Origin: Eriocheir sinensis
Taxonomy: Eukaryota > Arthropoda > Malacostraca > Decapoda > Varunidae
Length of the DNA stretch: 64,000 nt
NCBI RefSeq assembly: GCF_024679095.1
Contig: NW_026111823.1
Coordinates: 72,001 to 136,000 of the forward strand
Reading direction: 5' to 3'
Position 1 is the first letter of the stretch; every line of letters starts with the position of its first letter. The translations under genes were made by a program, and so were the position numbers. Shown piece after piece: positions 15,492 to 26,439 of this stretch. Below the pieces are notes generated by a model that worked only from the letters and a program-made list of their open reading frames with translations, searched no databases and was not told the origin of the DNA.

Positions 15492-15550
15492 CGGTACCGG
15501 TACCGGTACCGGTACTAACGGTACTACCGGTACTCAAATCAACGGTACTT
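15492..15550. repeat. GGTACC-type hexanucleotide repeats
   Basis: Tandem GGTACC units with GGTACT variants. Similar motifs occur at 13362-13380 and in the core of the fold-back element. Confidence 0.85.
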
Positions 15551-15586
15551 GCCCATCCCTAACACTGAGTGACTGAGACTGCCACT

Positions 15587-16243
15587 CAGGGTTGCCACTT
15601 AAAAATTGCCAAATTCCCATAGATGGGCTTCATTTCTCCCACAGATTTCCCACGTCATGAAAACAATTCCAACAAAAAAATCCACAAATTTAATTAAGGA
15701 TAGAGAAAGTTTAACATGTTACTTTACACATTATTTAGGTAGCATATATCAGTACATGTACATTAAGGGGCCTATAGCTTGCATAAATATAAATAAACAG
15801 GTGATGTTCATTAATTTACCCACAGTTAAGGGGCCTATAGCTTGCATAAACATAAATACACAGGTAATGTTGATTAATTTACCCACAGTTAAGGGGCCTA
15901 TAGCTTGGATAAACATAAATAAACAGGTAATGTTGATTAATTTACCCACAGTTAAGGGGCCTATAGCTTGGATAAACATAAATAAACAGGTAATGTTGAT
16001 TAATTTACCCACAGTTAAGGGGCCATCCCGCGCCCCCTGCACCCCCCCCTCCCTCCCTCACCACCCCTCTCTCTCTGTATAATAATTATGATATTATGCA
16101 TTATTTAACATTTTTGTAAAATTCCCATAGATTTACCAACATTTCCACAAAATTCCCACAAAATTTTAGTTCCCACGACACCTCCCACGTAGCCCTGTTT
16201 CTCCCACAGATTTGTGGGAAAATCCCACAAAGTGGCAACCCTC
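15587..16243. mobile_element. Non-autonomous hAT-type DNA transposon (MITE), 657 bp
   Basis: The left end is CAGGGTTGCCACTT and the right end is AAGTGGCAACCCTC, a 14-bp terminal inverted repeat with one mismatch at the outermost base. The element is flanked by a perfect 8-bp direct repeat CTGCCACT at 15579-15586 and 16244-16251. An 8-bp target duplication with a CAGGG-type end is characteristic of the hAT superfamily. Subterminal copies of TTCTCCCACAGATTT lie near both ends in the same orientation. There is no transposase frame, so mobilisation would need a partner element. It contains a 63-bp minisatellite. Confidence 0.9.
15765..16024. repeat. 63-bp minisatellite inside the hAT MITE
   Basis: Four tandem copies of a 63-bp unit beginning AAGGGGCCTATAGCTTG, plus 8 bases of a fifth. 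Copies start at 15765, 15828, 15891 and 15954 and differ by only a few bases. Because 63 is a multiple of three, frames run through on both strands, but no protein is implied. Confidence 0.95.
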
Positions 16244-16369
16244 CTGCCACTGCCTGGCTGGCCCACTGAGCTCACACGCCCTCCTCCTCCTCATCCGTCC
16301 TCCTCCTCCCCATTCATCCCTCCCTCTCTTCCTATTCTTCCCTTTCCTGCATAGGTTCCTCTTTCTTTT

Positions 16370-16460
16370 TAGGAGCAGTGAGTAGCGGGCTTTTTTTTTT
16401 ATTAATGTATGCTTTTTGTGTGCCCTTGAACTGTCTCCTTTGCTGTAAAAAAAAAAAAAA
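16370..16460 (+). mobile_element. 3' tail fragment of LINE family E
   Basis: On the plus strand this reads GAGCAGTGAGTAGCGGGC, an internal T run, then GTGCCCTTGAACTGTCTCCTT and a poly-A tail. The same order ends the minus-strand LINE at 17697-18600. It is a strongly 5'-truncated insertion of the same family. Confidence 0.75.
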
Positions 16461-16562
16461 AGGTTATTTGTGTGTGTGGGTGGGGTGGGGGGAGGCTGGA
16501 CAGGTGAATTAAGGCAGGTGTTTGTTTGTATGTAGGTGTGCATATGAGTTACCTTCCTTTAG

Positions 16563-16566
<4 letters not shown>

Positions 16567-16645
<79 letters not shown>
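16567..16645. repeat. (CA)n microsatellite
   Basis: A CA run of about 79 bp. Confidence 0.97.
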
Positions 16646-16647
<2 letters not shown>

Positions 16648-17262
16648 TCCTTCCTAACCTCACCCCCTTCCCTCCCTTCCCTTCCCCCATCATCACCATT
16701 ACGTCTCCCTTCTTCCCCTTTTCTTCCCCTTTCTTCCTCCCTTCGATTTCCTCTTTCCTTTTTCACTCCTCTTTTCACATTTTCTTATATTTTTCCTTTT
16801 TTTCCATTTTCTTCCCCTTTCCTCTTGTTTTTCTTTTTCTCTTCCCCACAATTCCCGTCTTTCTTCTCTTAGCTTATCATATTCTTATTCCCCCTCCTTT
16901 TCCGTCTTCTTTCCTATCCCCTCAGCTCTTCTTCTTTATCTTTCCCTCTTTCCCCTCGCTTCCTCTCTTTCCCCCCCTTCCTCTTTTCCTTAAATTCCCT
17001 TCTTTTCAAACTACACTACCTCACCTTTCTTCTTCTTCCCTTTACCCTCCCACCCCCATCCTTCCCTTTATTCTAGTATTTATCCCCTTTCCCTCTTCTC
17101 CCCTTTCTTTACCTACCTTTCTGTCCCCTGTCTTTCCCCTTCTCGTTTCTATCCCTTCTTCCTGCCTTCCTCTTCTTCCCATACTAAGTCTCCTTCTTCG
17201 ACATTCTCTTTCCCCTCAGCATCCCCTTCCCCTTACCGCTCCCTCTTTTCTTCCCTTTACTT
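16646..17262. other. C/T-rich low-complexity DNA
   Basis: Pyrimidine-biased filler with TTCC and CTTC motifs, ending in a (TCC)n run at about 17263-17280. No gene seen. Confidence 0.7.
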
Positions 17263-17280
17263 GATCCTCCTCCTCCTCCT

Positions 17281-17354
17281 ATTCGAGAAATAACTCCTGC
17301 CGATGTCAAGCAAAGCGATGCAATACCGACATCGGCAGGAGTTATTTCTCGAAT
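17281..17354. repeat. Perfect 27-bp inverted repeat at a LINE 5' end
   Basis: 17281-17307 is the exact reverse complement of 17328-17354, with a 20-base loop. The right arm is LINE coding sequence (the TDIGRSYFSN codons); the left arm is an inverted copy placed against the (TCC)n tract. Confidence 0.95.
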
Positions 17355-17615
17355 AGAGTTGTTCGCCACTGGAACAGCCTTCCTGCAGAAGTGGTTAGCG
17401 CAGAGACCATCAACTCCTTCAAGAAACGCATTTATCGCCACTTTGCTGCATCGGGAGTGAACTGAACGTTCCCAAGAGTAGATACACAAGTGCTTTAATC
17501 CTTCCCTGCAAGCCACTCCTATGGCAAACGGATTGATTGAATCACTGAACGCAGGCAGCCTAGTAATGAGCCAACAGGCTTTCTGCTGCCTGCTAGTCCA
17601 TGTTTCCATGTTTCC
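17307..17615 (+). pseudogene. Family A LINE 3' fragment inside (TCC)n
   Basis: A short C-terminal piece reading QAKRCNTDIGRSYFSNRVV and then HWNSLPAEVVSAETINSFKK, ending at RHFAASGVN and a stop near 17464. The 3' region follows and ends in ATGTTTCC repeats. A (TCC)n run lies directly after the tail (17613-17635) and another directly before the inverted arm. The catalytic domains are absent. The fragment starts at the same codon as the copy at 40247. Confidence 0.85.
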
Positions 17616-17696
17616 TCCTCCTCCTCCTCCTCCTCGTCCCACTGAAGCTATTAATCACACGCCCATCTCAACCAGCAGGTGAACGCAAGTGAGGCA

Positions 17697-18600
17697 TTTT
17701 TTTTTTTTTTTACAGCTAAGGAGACAGCTCAAGGGCGCAAAAAAAAAAAAAAAAAAAAAAAGGCCCGCTACTCACTGCTCCCGAACAGAAGTTAAAGGAG
17801 TGTCCAAAATCAGAGGTTAATTTCGGGAGGAGAGGTGTCCTGATACCCTCCTCTTGAAAGAGTTCAAGTCGTAGGCAGGAGGAAATACAGATGAAGGAAG
17901 ATTGTTCCAGAGTTTACCAGCGTGAGGGATGAAAGAGTGAAGATACTGGTTAACTCTTGCATAAGGGGTTTGGACAGTATAGGGATGAGCATGAGTAGAA
18001 AGTCGAGTGCAGCGGGGCCCCGGGAGGGGGGGAGGCATGCAGTTAGCAAGTTCAGAAGAGCAGTCAGCGTGGAAATGTCGATAGAAGATGGAAAGAGAGG
18101 CAACATTGCGGCGGAATTTAAGAGGTAGAAGACTATCAGTATGAAGAGGAGAGCTGATGAGACGAAGAGCCTTAGCCTCCACTCTGTCCAGAAGAGCTGT
18201 GTGAGTGGAGCCCCCACACATGAGATGCATACTCCATACGAGGGCGGACAAGGCCCCTGTATATGGACAGCAACTGTGCAGGGGAGAAGAACTGGCTGAG
18301 ACGGTACAGAACGCCCAGCCTCGAGGAAGCTGATTTAGTAAGAGATGAGATATGAAGTGTCCAGTTAAGATTTTGAGTTAAGGATAGACCGAGGATGTTT
18401 AGTGTTGAGGAAGGCGATAGATGGGTGTTGTCAAAGAATAGGGGATAGTTGTTTGGAAGATTGTGTCGAGTGGATAGGTGAAGAAACTGTGTTTTTGAGG
18501 CATTGAAGGACACCAGGTTCTTCTTGCCCCAATCGGAAATAATAGTAAGGTCTGAGGCTGCGTTCTGCAGCCTCCAGCCTTGAGTCGTTAAGTTCCTGAA
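17697..18600 (-). pseudogene. LINE family E reverse transcriptase C terminus
   Basis: A minus-strand, 5'-truncated non-LTR retrotransposon. The upstream frame reads SDWGKKNLVSFNASKTQFLH, then LNILGLSLTQNLNW, LYRLSQFFSPAQLLSIYRGL and VRPRMEYASHVWG. A single-base loss in a G run near 18215 shifts the frame, and the second frame continues GGSTHTALLDRVEAKALRL to GKLWNNLPSSVFPP and a stop near 17817. The catalytic YADD region is missing. The 3' region holds an internal homopolymer (about 23 A on the plus strand, 17739-17761) and ends in poly-A (the T run at 17697-17711 on the plus strand). The LPSSVFPP-type C terminus recalls jockey or CR1-type elements of crustaceans; the exact clade is uncertain. 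Confidence 0.8.
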
Positions 18601-18846
18601 GGTGGGTCTTTAATTAATTCACCTTAACGTCCAGGGACTTCTCCGCCTCACCATTGGTTCAACTGTGGGATTAATAGTATTGGTATTTTTCTGGCCTAGG
18701 TGAAGGACTTGGAGTTTTTTACGGATCATTTGGTGAGGGAAGAGGGTTGGGCGTGGTGGTGGTGTTGGTGGTGATGGGGGTAGTGGCGATGGTAATGGTG
18801 GTGGGAGGGGGACGTGGTGGTGGAGGTGGTGGTGTTGATATATACT
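18601..18846. other. GGT-rich DNA, no gene seen
   Basis: A short mixed stretch is followed by GGTGGT-rich sequence from about 18740, which leads into an AGT repeat. Confidence 0.6.
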
Positions 18847-18847
18847 G

Positions 18848-18901
<54 letters not shown>

Positions 18902-18928
18902 TTTGCAGTAGTAGTAGTAGTAGTAGTG
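18847..18928. repeat. (AGT)n microsatellite
   Basis: An AGT/GTA trinucleotide run of about 55 bp with a shorter second block. Frames through it give poly-Ser. Confidence 0.95.
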
Positions 18929-18929
18929 G

Positions 18930-19680
18930 TGTGGAGGTGTTATTAAATGTGCACTATTGCTTCCTGAATATTTTCTCGTGTTCTCTTATTTTATTTCTCT
19001 GTATGTATTTCTTTCCTTCGTGGTTTCTTTCTACAAATTTTAATTACATTTTATTTTCTGAGTATAGTTTTGTTATTCTTCCTTTTACTTTCCTCCTTAT
19101 TTCCTGACATCATTTCCATGTTATTAATTCTTCCTTCCTTCATTTCTTCCTTCCTATCCTTTCCTTTCTCCGTCTTTGTTTCCTTCTCACCTCTTTTTAT
19201 AATGTCTTTATATATATTTTCCCTTCTGTCTTTCCTTTATTCTCTCTGTACAGTGACTTTTTGTTCGTTAAACTGAGATGATTCTGATACTTTTTTTCCT
19301 TTCCATCTCATCACCATTCCGTCCTCTGTGCTCCTCTTCTTTTCTTCTCCAATATCTCATCTCCTCCTCCTTCTCCTTCCATCTAATACCTTAATTTCCT
19401 CTTCGTAATTATTCCCTTCATTAGCATCGCCTCGTCATCTTATTTTCCCCTCTTTCCTCTTTGCTTCCTCTCTTCCTGTCTTCTTCCTCTTATTTTAGTC
19501 ATTCATTCCCTTTTCTCCTTTTCTTTCACCTTGTTCCTCTTCTTTTTTCTTCTTTAATAATTCTTTTCTTTACCACCCCTCCTCTTTTCCTTTTCCTTTT
19601 CGCCGTCATCCTCTACCACCACCTACTCTTTCTTTATGCCTCATTTTATTCCCCTTTACGTGTTCTCCTCCTCCTCCTCC
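18930..19680. other. T- and C-rich intergenic DNA
   Basis: Pyrimidine-biased sequence with TTCC motifs and short frames rich in Phe, Leu and Ser. No domain or RNA gene seen. Confidence 0.6.
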
Positions 19681-19682
19681 TC

Positions 19683-19730
<48 letters not shown>
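19665..19730. repeat. (CTC)n-(CTA)n trinucleotide repeat
   Basis: CTC units change to CTA units at about 19683. Confidence 0.95.
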
Positions 19731-19740
19731 GCATGCGTGG

Positions 19741-20340
19741 AAAAACTGCAGAATGCGCTGCAGGGACACAAAAGGGGAGAGAGAGGAGCCGGCCTCCCTT
19801 CTATCTCGACGTGAACGGGAACAAACAAGGGAAGAACGAGTGACCTCGGGTCACTCCTAATATTGGGGTGACTGCCGCCTCGCCACCCGCGAGCGGGCTG
19901 CTAGACGTCGCTGGCGGTGCGGGGCAACAAACCCCACGACAACACAAAATACATAGTTTACATACAGTACAGAAAATCCTAACCTAAACATAAAATAAAA
20001 TATACATAATGTCATGATATTAAATGACGGGCAGGAAATACATAAATGGAAGAACACCCCGCTGGCAACGTTGACCCCGGATCGCTGCGCGGGAAGGTGA
20101 GGCCAGGACAAGGAACATGGGCGGCGAGTGGGAGATTCCGCTCCCTCAAACCGGAAATATCCAGTTCATGCTATGTCGGCGTGGGTGGACGTCCCGCTGG
20201 ACAAAGGGTCACACAGCAAGCCAAGTGGGTGACCCCCACCGTGTCGGTAAAGAGAATAAAAAAAAATGAAGGGCGGAAGCAGCCCGGCCGTAACACTCTG
20301 TAGGGATCGGAAAGTTCTCGGATTGGACTCGTAATATATT
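19741..20340. other. GC-richer unique block, origin unknown
   Basis: This 600-bp block is more balanced and GC-richer than its surroundings and has no simple repeats. An A-rich run lies at 20259-20270. It could be an eroded retroelement or a conserved intergenic piece. Frames of up to 85 codons show no recognisable domain. Confidence 0.35.
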
Positions 20341-21052
<712 letters not shown>

Positions 21053-22515
21053 CTAGTTAATATTAAGTTCAAGGAAGTGACGGTCGAGCTTGTTTTTAAA
21101 GGAGTCATTCGTGTTACACTGGACCACTGATGGTGGGAGCTTATTCCATTCTCGCACTACAACGTTGGTGAAGAAAAATTTGGTGCAGTCTGAATTTACT
21201 TGTCTACATTTGAGTTTTGTGCCATTGTTCCTCGTTCGCAAAGTGTCATCGATCATAAACAATTTTGTTCTGTCTACATTCGTGAAACCATTAAGTATTT
21301 TAAAACATTCGATCAGTTTTCCTCGGAGGCGACGTTTCTCAAGAGAGAACATGTTAAGGGTGGAAAGCCTTTCTTCGTAGGATTTGTTGCGCAAGGAAGG
21401 GATCATTTTTGTTGCTCGACGCTGAACACCTTTTAGCTTAGCAATGTCCTTTGCATGGTGGGGAGACCAAAACTGTACCGCATATTCCAGGTGGGGTCTG
21501 ACTAAACTATTGTAGAGCGGAAGTATTACATCTTTATTCTTGAATAAAAAGTTTCTTTTAATGAAGCCCAACATTCTGTTCGCTTTATTTGCTGCATCGA
21601 TGCATTGCTGTGAGAATTTGAGGTTTGACGCGATTTTAATCCCCAGGTCCTTAACGCATTGAACGCTTGTGAGTTTAACGCCGCGTATTTCGTAATCGAC
21701 CTTCGTATTTTTTGTTCCAACTTGAAGGACCTGGCACTTGTCTACGTTAAAGGGCATCTCCCATTTATCCGACCAAGCTGAAATTTTGTGCAGATCCTCT
21801 TGGAGGCCTTGCCTGTCTTCGTCAGTGAGAACCGAGTTACCAATCTTTGTGTCGTCTGCAAATTTACTAATGCGATTATTGAGTCCAACATCCACGTCGT
21901 TGATGTAAATAATGAAGAGCATTGGGCCAAGAACCGAGCCCTGAGGGACGCCACTAGTGACCGGCGCCCACTCTGAGTTAAATCCGTCAATCACAACTCT
22001 TTGTTGTCTGTTGCTCAACCAATTCGCGATCCATTGGTTTACTTGACCGTCAATGCCTATTTGCTTTAATTTATAAAGTAATTTATGATGTGGGACTTTA
22101 TCAAACGCTTTCTGGAAATCAAGATAGACTACGTCCACTGATTTGGTTACGTCATAAATTGAGAAGAGATCGTTATAAAAGGTCAGTAGGTTTGACAGGC
22201 AGGATCTTTTGTTACGGAAGCGATGTTGTGAATCCCCAATTAATGAGTGGCTTTCGAGGTAACTCACAATTTTGTCTCTAATTATGCTCTCGAGTAGCTT
22301 ACCTACAATTGAAGTTAGACTAATGGGTCGGTAGTTACCTGGTATTTTTTTGTCTCCTTTCTTAAAAATCGGTGTCACGTTAGCCTTTTTCCAATCCGAA
22401 GGGACGATGCCTTGTCGCAAGGACATATTGAATACGGTAGTGAGGGATGAGAGTATTTCGCTCTTTGTTTCTTTAAGCAGTATAGGATATACACTTTGTC
22501 GGGTCCGGGACTTTT

Positions 22516-22519
<4 letters not shown>
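21053..22519 (-). CDS. CR1-like LINE reverse transcriptase (family B), 5'-truncated
   Basis: The best-preserved coding sequence in the window: 457 codons from Met at 22426 to a stop at 21053. Motifs in order: VTPIFKKGDKKIPGNYRP (about 18-34), SQHRF (66-70, normally QHGF), VVYLDFQKAFDKVPHHKLL (catalytic Asp 103), SGVPQGSVLGPMLF (158-171), FADDTKIG (catalytic Asp pair 191-192), KDLGIKI, VRPHLEYAVQFWSP and a C-terminal EWNKLPPSVV block. It would copy LINE RNA into DNA at a nicked target. Coding similarity extends upstream to SPGPDKVY near 22505, but a 2-bp change there shifts the frame. ORF1 and the endonuclease are absent, so the copy is dead despite its intact core. The Gly-to-Arg change in the QHGF motif may also impair it. 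The CR1/L2-group assignment is by motif style. Confidence 0.88.

Positions 22520-22593
<74 letters not shown>
22519..22593. repeat. (GA)n microsatellite at the LINE B 5' end
   Basis: A GA run of about 75 bp directly abutting the truncated 5' end of the LINE, mirroring the GA array at its 3' end. Confidence 0.97.
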
Positions 22594-22596
<3 letters not shown>

Positions 22597-22674
22597 TACT
22601 TGCATGGAAATACAAATCACACAAATTCTTGGTTTATTCCCTGCTTGAAAGTGGTTTTGCTGTGTGTGTATGTT

Positions 22675-22675
<1 letters not shown>

Positions 22676-22766
<91 letters not shown>

Positions 22767-22782
22767 CTCTCTCTCTCTCTCT
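22676..22782. repeat. (GT)n-(CT)n compound microsatellite
   Basis: A GT run of about 88 bp turns into a short CT run. Confidence 0.97.
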
Positions 22783-23960
22783 AAATCGATGAAATGTTTG
22801 ATCTTCCCATGTGTATGTATCTTCTTTCTCCTCCTCCTCCTCCTTTCGTCCTTCTCCTCCTCCTCCTCCTCCTCTTCGTGCGGCTCCTCCTCCGCCGCCA
22901 CCTCTCCTTTTATTCACCCGCCACCCTTTCGTTCTCCCTGCCTTGACCTCACCTTCTTCCCTCTTTTTCTTCCTCTCATGCACTCCTTTTTTTTCCTATT
23001 ACTTCTTTCTTGCACCCTTCATTCCTTCTCATCCGTATTACCATTCCTCGTCATCTTCCTCCTCGTTCTTTACTGATTCATTTATTCAGTGAGTCAGTCA
23101 GTCATTCAGTCGTTCATTATGGGATCAGTTTGTTTCCTATTCCTACATTTAGTGCACCAGATATGTTAGTCTTTAATAATTTTTTTTTTTACTTCTATTT
23201 GTGAGTAGATATTTTCAGTCCTCGTTATTTGTTTTAGTACTTTTATTTCTATCACTATTCCTACTGCTACCAGAAATCTTATAAATGTATATACTCGTAT
23301 AACACCATTTGTAAGATCTTTGCCTCTACCATCATCACTATATATTTTCATTTATATTTAACTTGGGTTTGTTTTTATTTTTTCAACATCCTCGTCCCTC
23401 ATTTCTAGCCTCGTTTCCTTCCTTCCTTCCTCCTCGTCATCTTCCTACTTCTTTACCGCCTTCACGCACTCTCTTCCCTTTATGTTTTTATTCAAAGTAC
23501 TCGCCACTTCTGTCGTTTTTTTACTATTTTCCTTCTTTAGTTTTTTTTTATTTCCTCATCCTTCTCTCCTTCTTTTTTGGCTTTATGTCCTTATTTATCC
23601 TTTGTTATTTCTCTTCCTTCCTTCCATTCTTCCATCCGCTCTTGCTATCTTTCTTCTTTCCTTCCTTTTCTCCTTCAATTCCTTTCTTCTTCGGTCGGTC
23701 TTTCATGACTCCTCTGCCTCGGTCTTCCCTCCCTCCATTCTATAATATTTGTCTCCATTACTTCACACTTTCCTCTCCTCTTCCCCTCCTTCATTCACGC
23801 ATCATTTTTTCCTTCCATTTTTTATCTTTCCATTCTCTGCGCCATAAGGTCGTCAGGGTACACGTCTACTCTAATGATGAGAAGAGTTGATTGATAAGGA
23901 AGTTGTAGTTTATATATATTTACCGATGATGGACGCTGATTAATATCCATCAGGACTCAC
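22783..23960. other. Pyrimidine-rich intergenic DNA
   Basis: C/T-biased DNA with (TCC)n pieces near 22828-22875 and TTCC motifs near 23410-23680. The segment 23085-23330 is more mixed. No gene seen. Confidence 0.65.
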
Positions 23961-23974
23961 CTGTGGACGCGGCC

Positions 23975-24018
<44 letters not shown>
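23975..24018. repeat. (GT)n microsatellite
   Basis: A GT run of about 44 bp followed by a T-rich region. Confidence 0.95.
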
Positions 24019-24020
<2 letters not shown>

Positions 24021-24530
24021 ATTTTTTGTTTTTTTTATATACATATACTATTTTTTTACTTTTCTTTTCTTTTTCTTTTTTCATTTATATATTTTCTTGC
24101 ATTTCTTATTTATTTTCTATCACTTATTTTTATATTGTCTCTTACACCTTCATCCCATTTTTATTCCTTTCCTTTCTCTTTGTTTCATTCTTTCTTGCAT
24201 TCCCCTAATGATCATTTTCATTCATCCCTGCTCTTTTTCTTACTTTGTCTTATTATATTTCCTTTTCCTTCGTGCTATTAATTCTTTGCACTCATGTTTT
24301 TTCTTCTTTTTATTTTCTTCATATTCATATTTTCTTCCTTTCTTGTCTTGCTTTCCTATTTATTCTTTTTTTTTCTTTCCATGAAAGAGTGAATATATTT
24401 TTTCCTCATTTTAACTTGAATGAGTGTTTTATTTTTTTCTGAGTACCTTCCACTGAATTAGTTTTCAGTAGTTTGCTCGTAATCAGTTCAACATAACTTT
24501 TATTTCATCATCTGCTTGTTTTGATATTTG
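24019..24530. other. T-rich intergenic DNA, no gene seen
   Basis: TTTTC/TTTA-rich sequence. Frames are Phe-rich and lack domains. Confidence 0.6.
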
Positions 24531-24534
24531 CCAA

Positions 24535-24535
24535 T

Positions 24536-24567
<32 letters not shown>

Positions 24568-24570
24568 CAA
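24535..24570. repeat. (CAGA)n microsatellite
   Basis: A CAGA tetranucleotide run followed by degenerate CAGA-like DNA to about 24740. Confidence 0.9.
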
Positions 24571-24764
24571 GCCCACAGAGAGACACATAGACAAACATAA
24601 ACACAAACAAAAAAAGCCGACATACAGAAAACTCACTGCACATATTGAGAGACAGACATATGGACAGAAAGGCGAACATTTAAAGCGACGGACGTTTTGA
24701 ATAGACAGACAAACAAATATTGAATAAAGACAAACAGACAAATCTAATGCCTATGAGAGTATTT

Positions 24765-25015
24765 AAATCAGTCAGTCAGTCATCCACCCAGTCAGTCAAT
24801 CAGAAAGTTCATAAGGTCACGTAGTAGGCTATTAAGTCACTCAGTAAATTAGTCAGTATTTCAATCAATCAGTTATTTAGTTGGTCAGTTATCCAATTGA
24901 TCAGTCAGTCAACTAAACTAATCATTTAGTCAGTCGATCAACCACTCAGTTAGTCCATCAGTCAGTCAGTCAGCCAGTCAGTCAGTCTATCAGTCAGTCA
25001 GTCCACTACTACAAA
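24765..25015. repeat. Degenerate (CAGT)n array, first block
   Basis: Tetranucleotide CAGT/TCAG units with many variants (CAAT, CACT, TTAG), densest near 24958-25000. Confidence 0.85.
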
Positions 25016-25044
25016 AAGGTAGATTATGAGAAAATATGCCGTTC

Positions 25045-25150
25045 AACGTTTTTATTTATTTATTTCCGTATTTACTTACTTATTTACTTATTTATTCATT
25101 CAATCCTCCATTCATTCCTCCATCCATCCATCCGTTCATTCATTCATTCA
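25045..25150. repeat. Degenerate (TTTA)/(CATT) tetranucleotide block
   Basis: TATT/TTAC units are followed by CATT/CATC units. Confidence 0.8.
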
Positions 25151-25214
25151 TATGTTCTGTTTATTTTTCCTGCCCCGGCCCACGCTGACCCTAATTCCGC
25201 AAAGTTAGCGTCAA

Positions 25215-25472
25215 ACAGTCAGTCAGCTGGTCGTTAAGTCTGTCGGTCAGCTGGCTGAACAGTTCGTCAGTCATTAAGTCAGTCATCCAGTGGGTGGATC
25301 GGTTAGTCAATGAGTGAGGGAGAGAGTGGGTGGATCAGTCAGTCAATCAGTCAGTCAGTTAGTTCGTCGGTCAGTAGGTCAGTCAGTCAGTTAGTTCGTC
25401 GGTCAGTAGGTCAGTCAGTCAGTCGGTGGATCGGTCTGTCAGTGAGTGAGAGAGTGAGTGAGTGGGTCAGTC
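25215..25472. repeat. Degenerate (CAGT)n array, second block
   Basis: CAGT/GGTC units, with a nearly exact 43-bp duplication containing AGTTAGTTCGTCGGTCAGTA near 25357 and 25389. Confidence 0.85.
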
Positions 25473-25489
25473 ATTCATAAAAAAAAAAA

Positions 25490-25860
25490 ATCGTGGTTTA
25501 GCGTAAGTAGAAAATGAACAGAAGAAAACGATAATTGTATTATGCGGGTTGAAAAGTGAGTAGGATTTTTATGCAACTGATATTTTTTTCGTGGCGTGGT
25601 AGAAACCTAGTCGTGGTTCACCGTAAGTAAAAAAGAAGCAAAGTAGAAAACGTTAAGTGTATGACGCGGAATGGGAACTGAGTAGAAATTTTCTGTAGCG
25701 CGTCTGGCCGTGAAGTTCTCCTTGGTAATGGACAGGACGAAGCGCGCGAGGAAAAGTATGAACACCGGAACTCTTTTTGTCATAATTACTAATGGACGGA
25801 GGTTGATTGAGGCAGGGTGAGCGGGACGGCGATTGTTGAGGAAGAGCCGTCGCGGGATAC
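25490..25860. other. Unique DNA with a diverged direct repeat
   Basis: The segment TCGTGGTTTAGCGTAAGTAG near 25491 recurs as TCGTGGTTCACCGTAAGTAA near 25611, with related flanks. This is an eroded tandem duplication of about 120 bp. No gene seen. Confidence 0.5.
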
Positions 25861-26439
25861 CTGTTCGCTCTTGTCCTTGTTTTTGTATATATATTTCTAA
25901 CATTTCTTTCCTTCCCCTTACCACTTTGTTTACCTTTTTAATATATTCAATCTTATCAAACTTTCTTTCCCAGCACATTTATATAATATTTTTTTCTGAG
26001 TTACTGTCACCTATCCATTGTCTCCTTTACTCCTTCCTTTACTTCTCCTTTATTTCCGTCATTCTTATCCAGTCTTCCTCTACCTTTTCACACGAAAACT
26101 TTTTTCTCGGTTTCATTCATAGATATTTTACTTTCCTCTTATTTTCCTTCTTAACCTTCACCTCATTTACTTCCCATGCATATCTTTTTTATCGGCTTCC
26201 ATATTACTTTTTTTTTTATTCGCCACTAAAATTACTATCGTTTTTATTATCAGCTGATGCATTCAGTTATGATATACGTTAATAAAACCATTATTCACTT
26301 TTATCTGCTGCTAATATATATTTTAGCACTATGTGCTTTCTACTCACCTATTCACCTTTTATCAGTAAAAACCTTACTTGGTCTTATTTATTATTTTTTC
26401 CAAACACTTAAGTTTTCTTCATTCCTTAAACTCCAGAAC

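Noticed and set aside
15606..16082. 158-codon frame with four repeated 21-residue segments as a repeat protein
   Set aside because: It is the 63-bp minisatellite in a non-coding hAT MITE; the minus strand is equally open.
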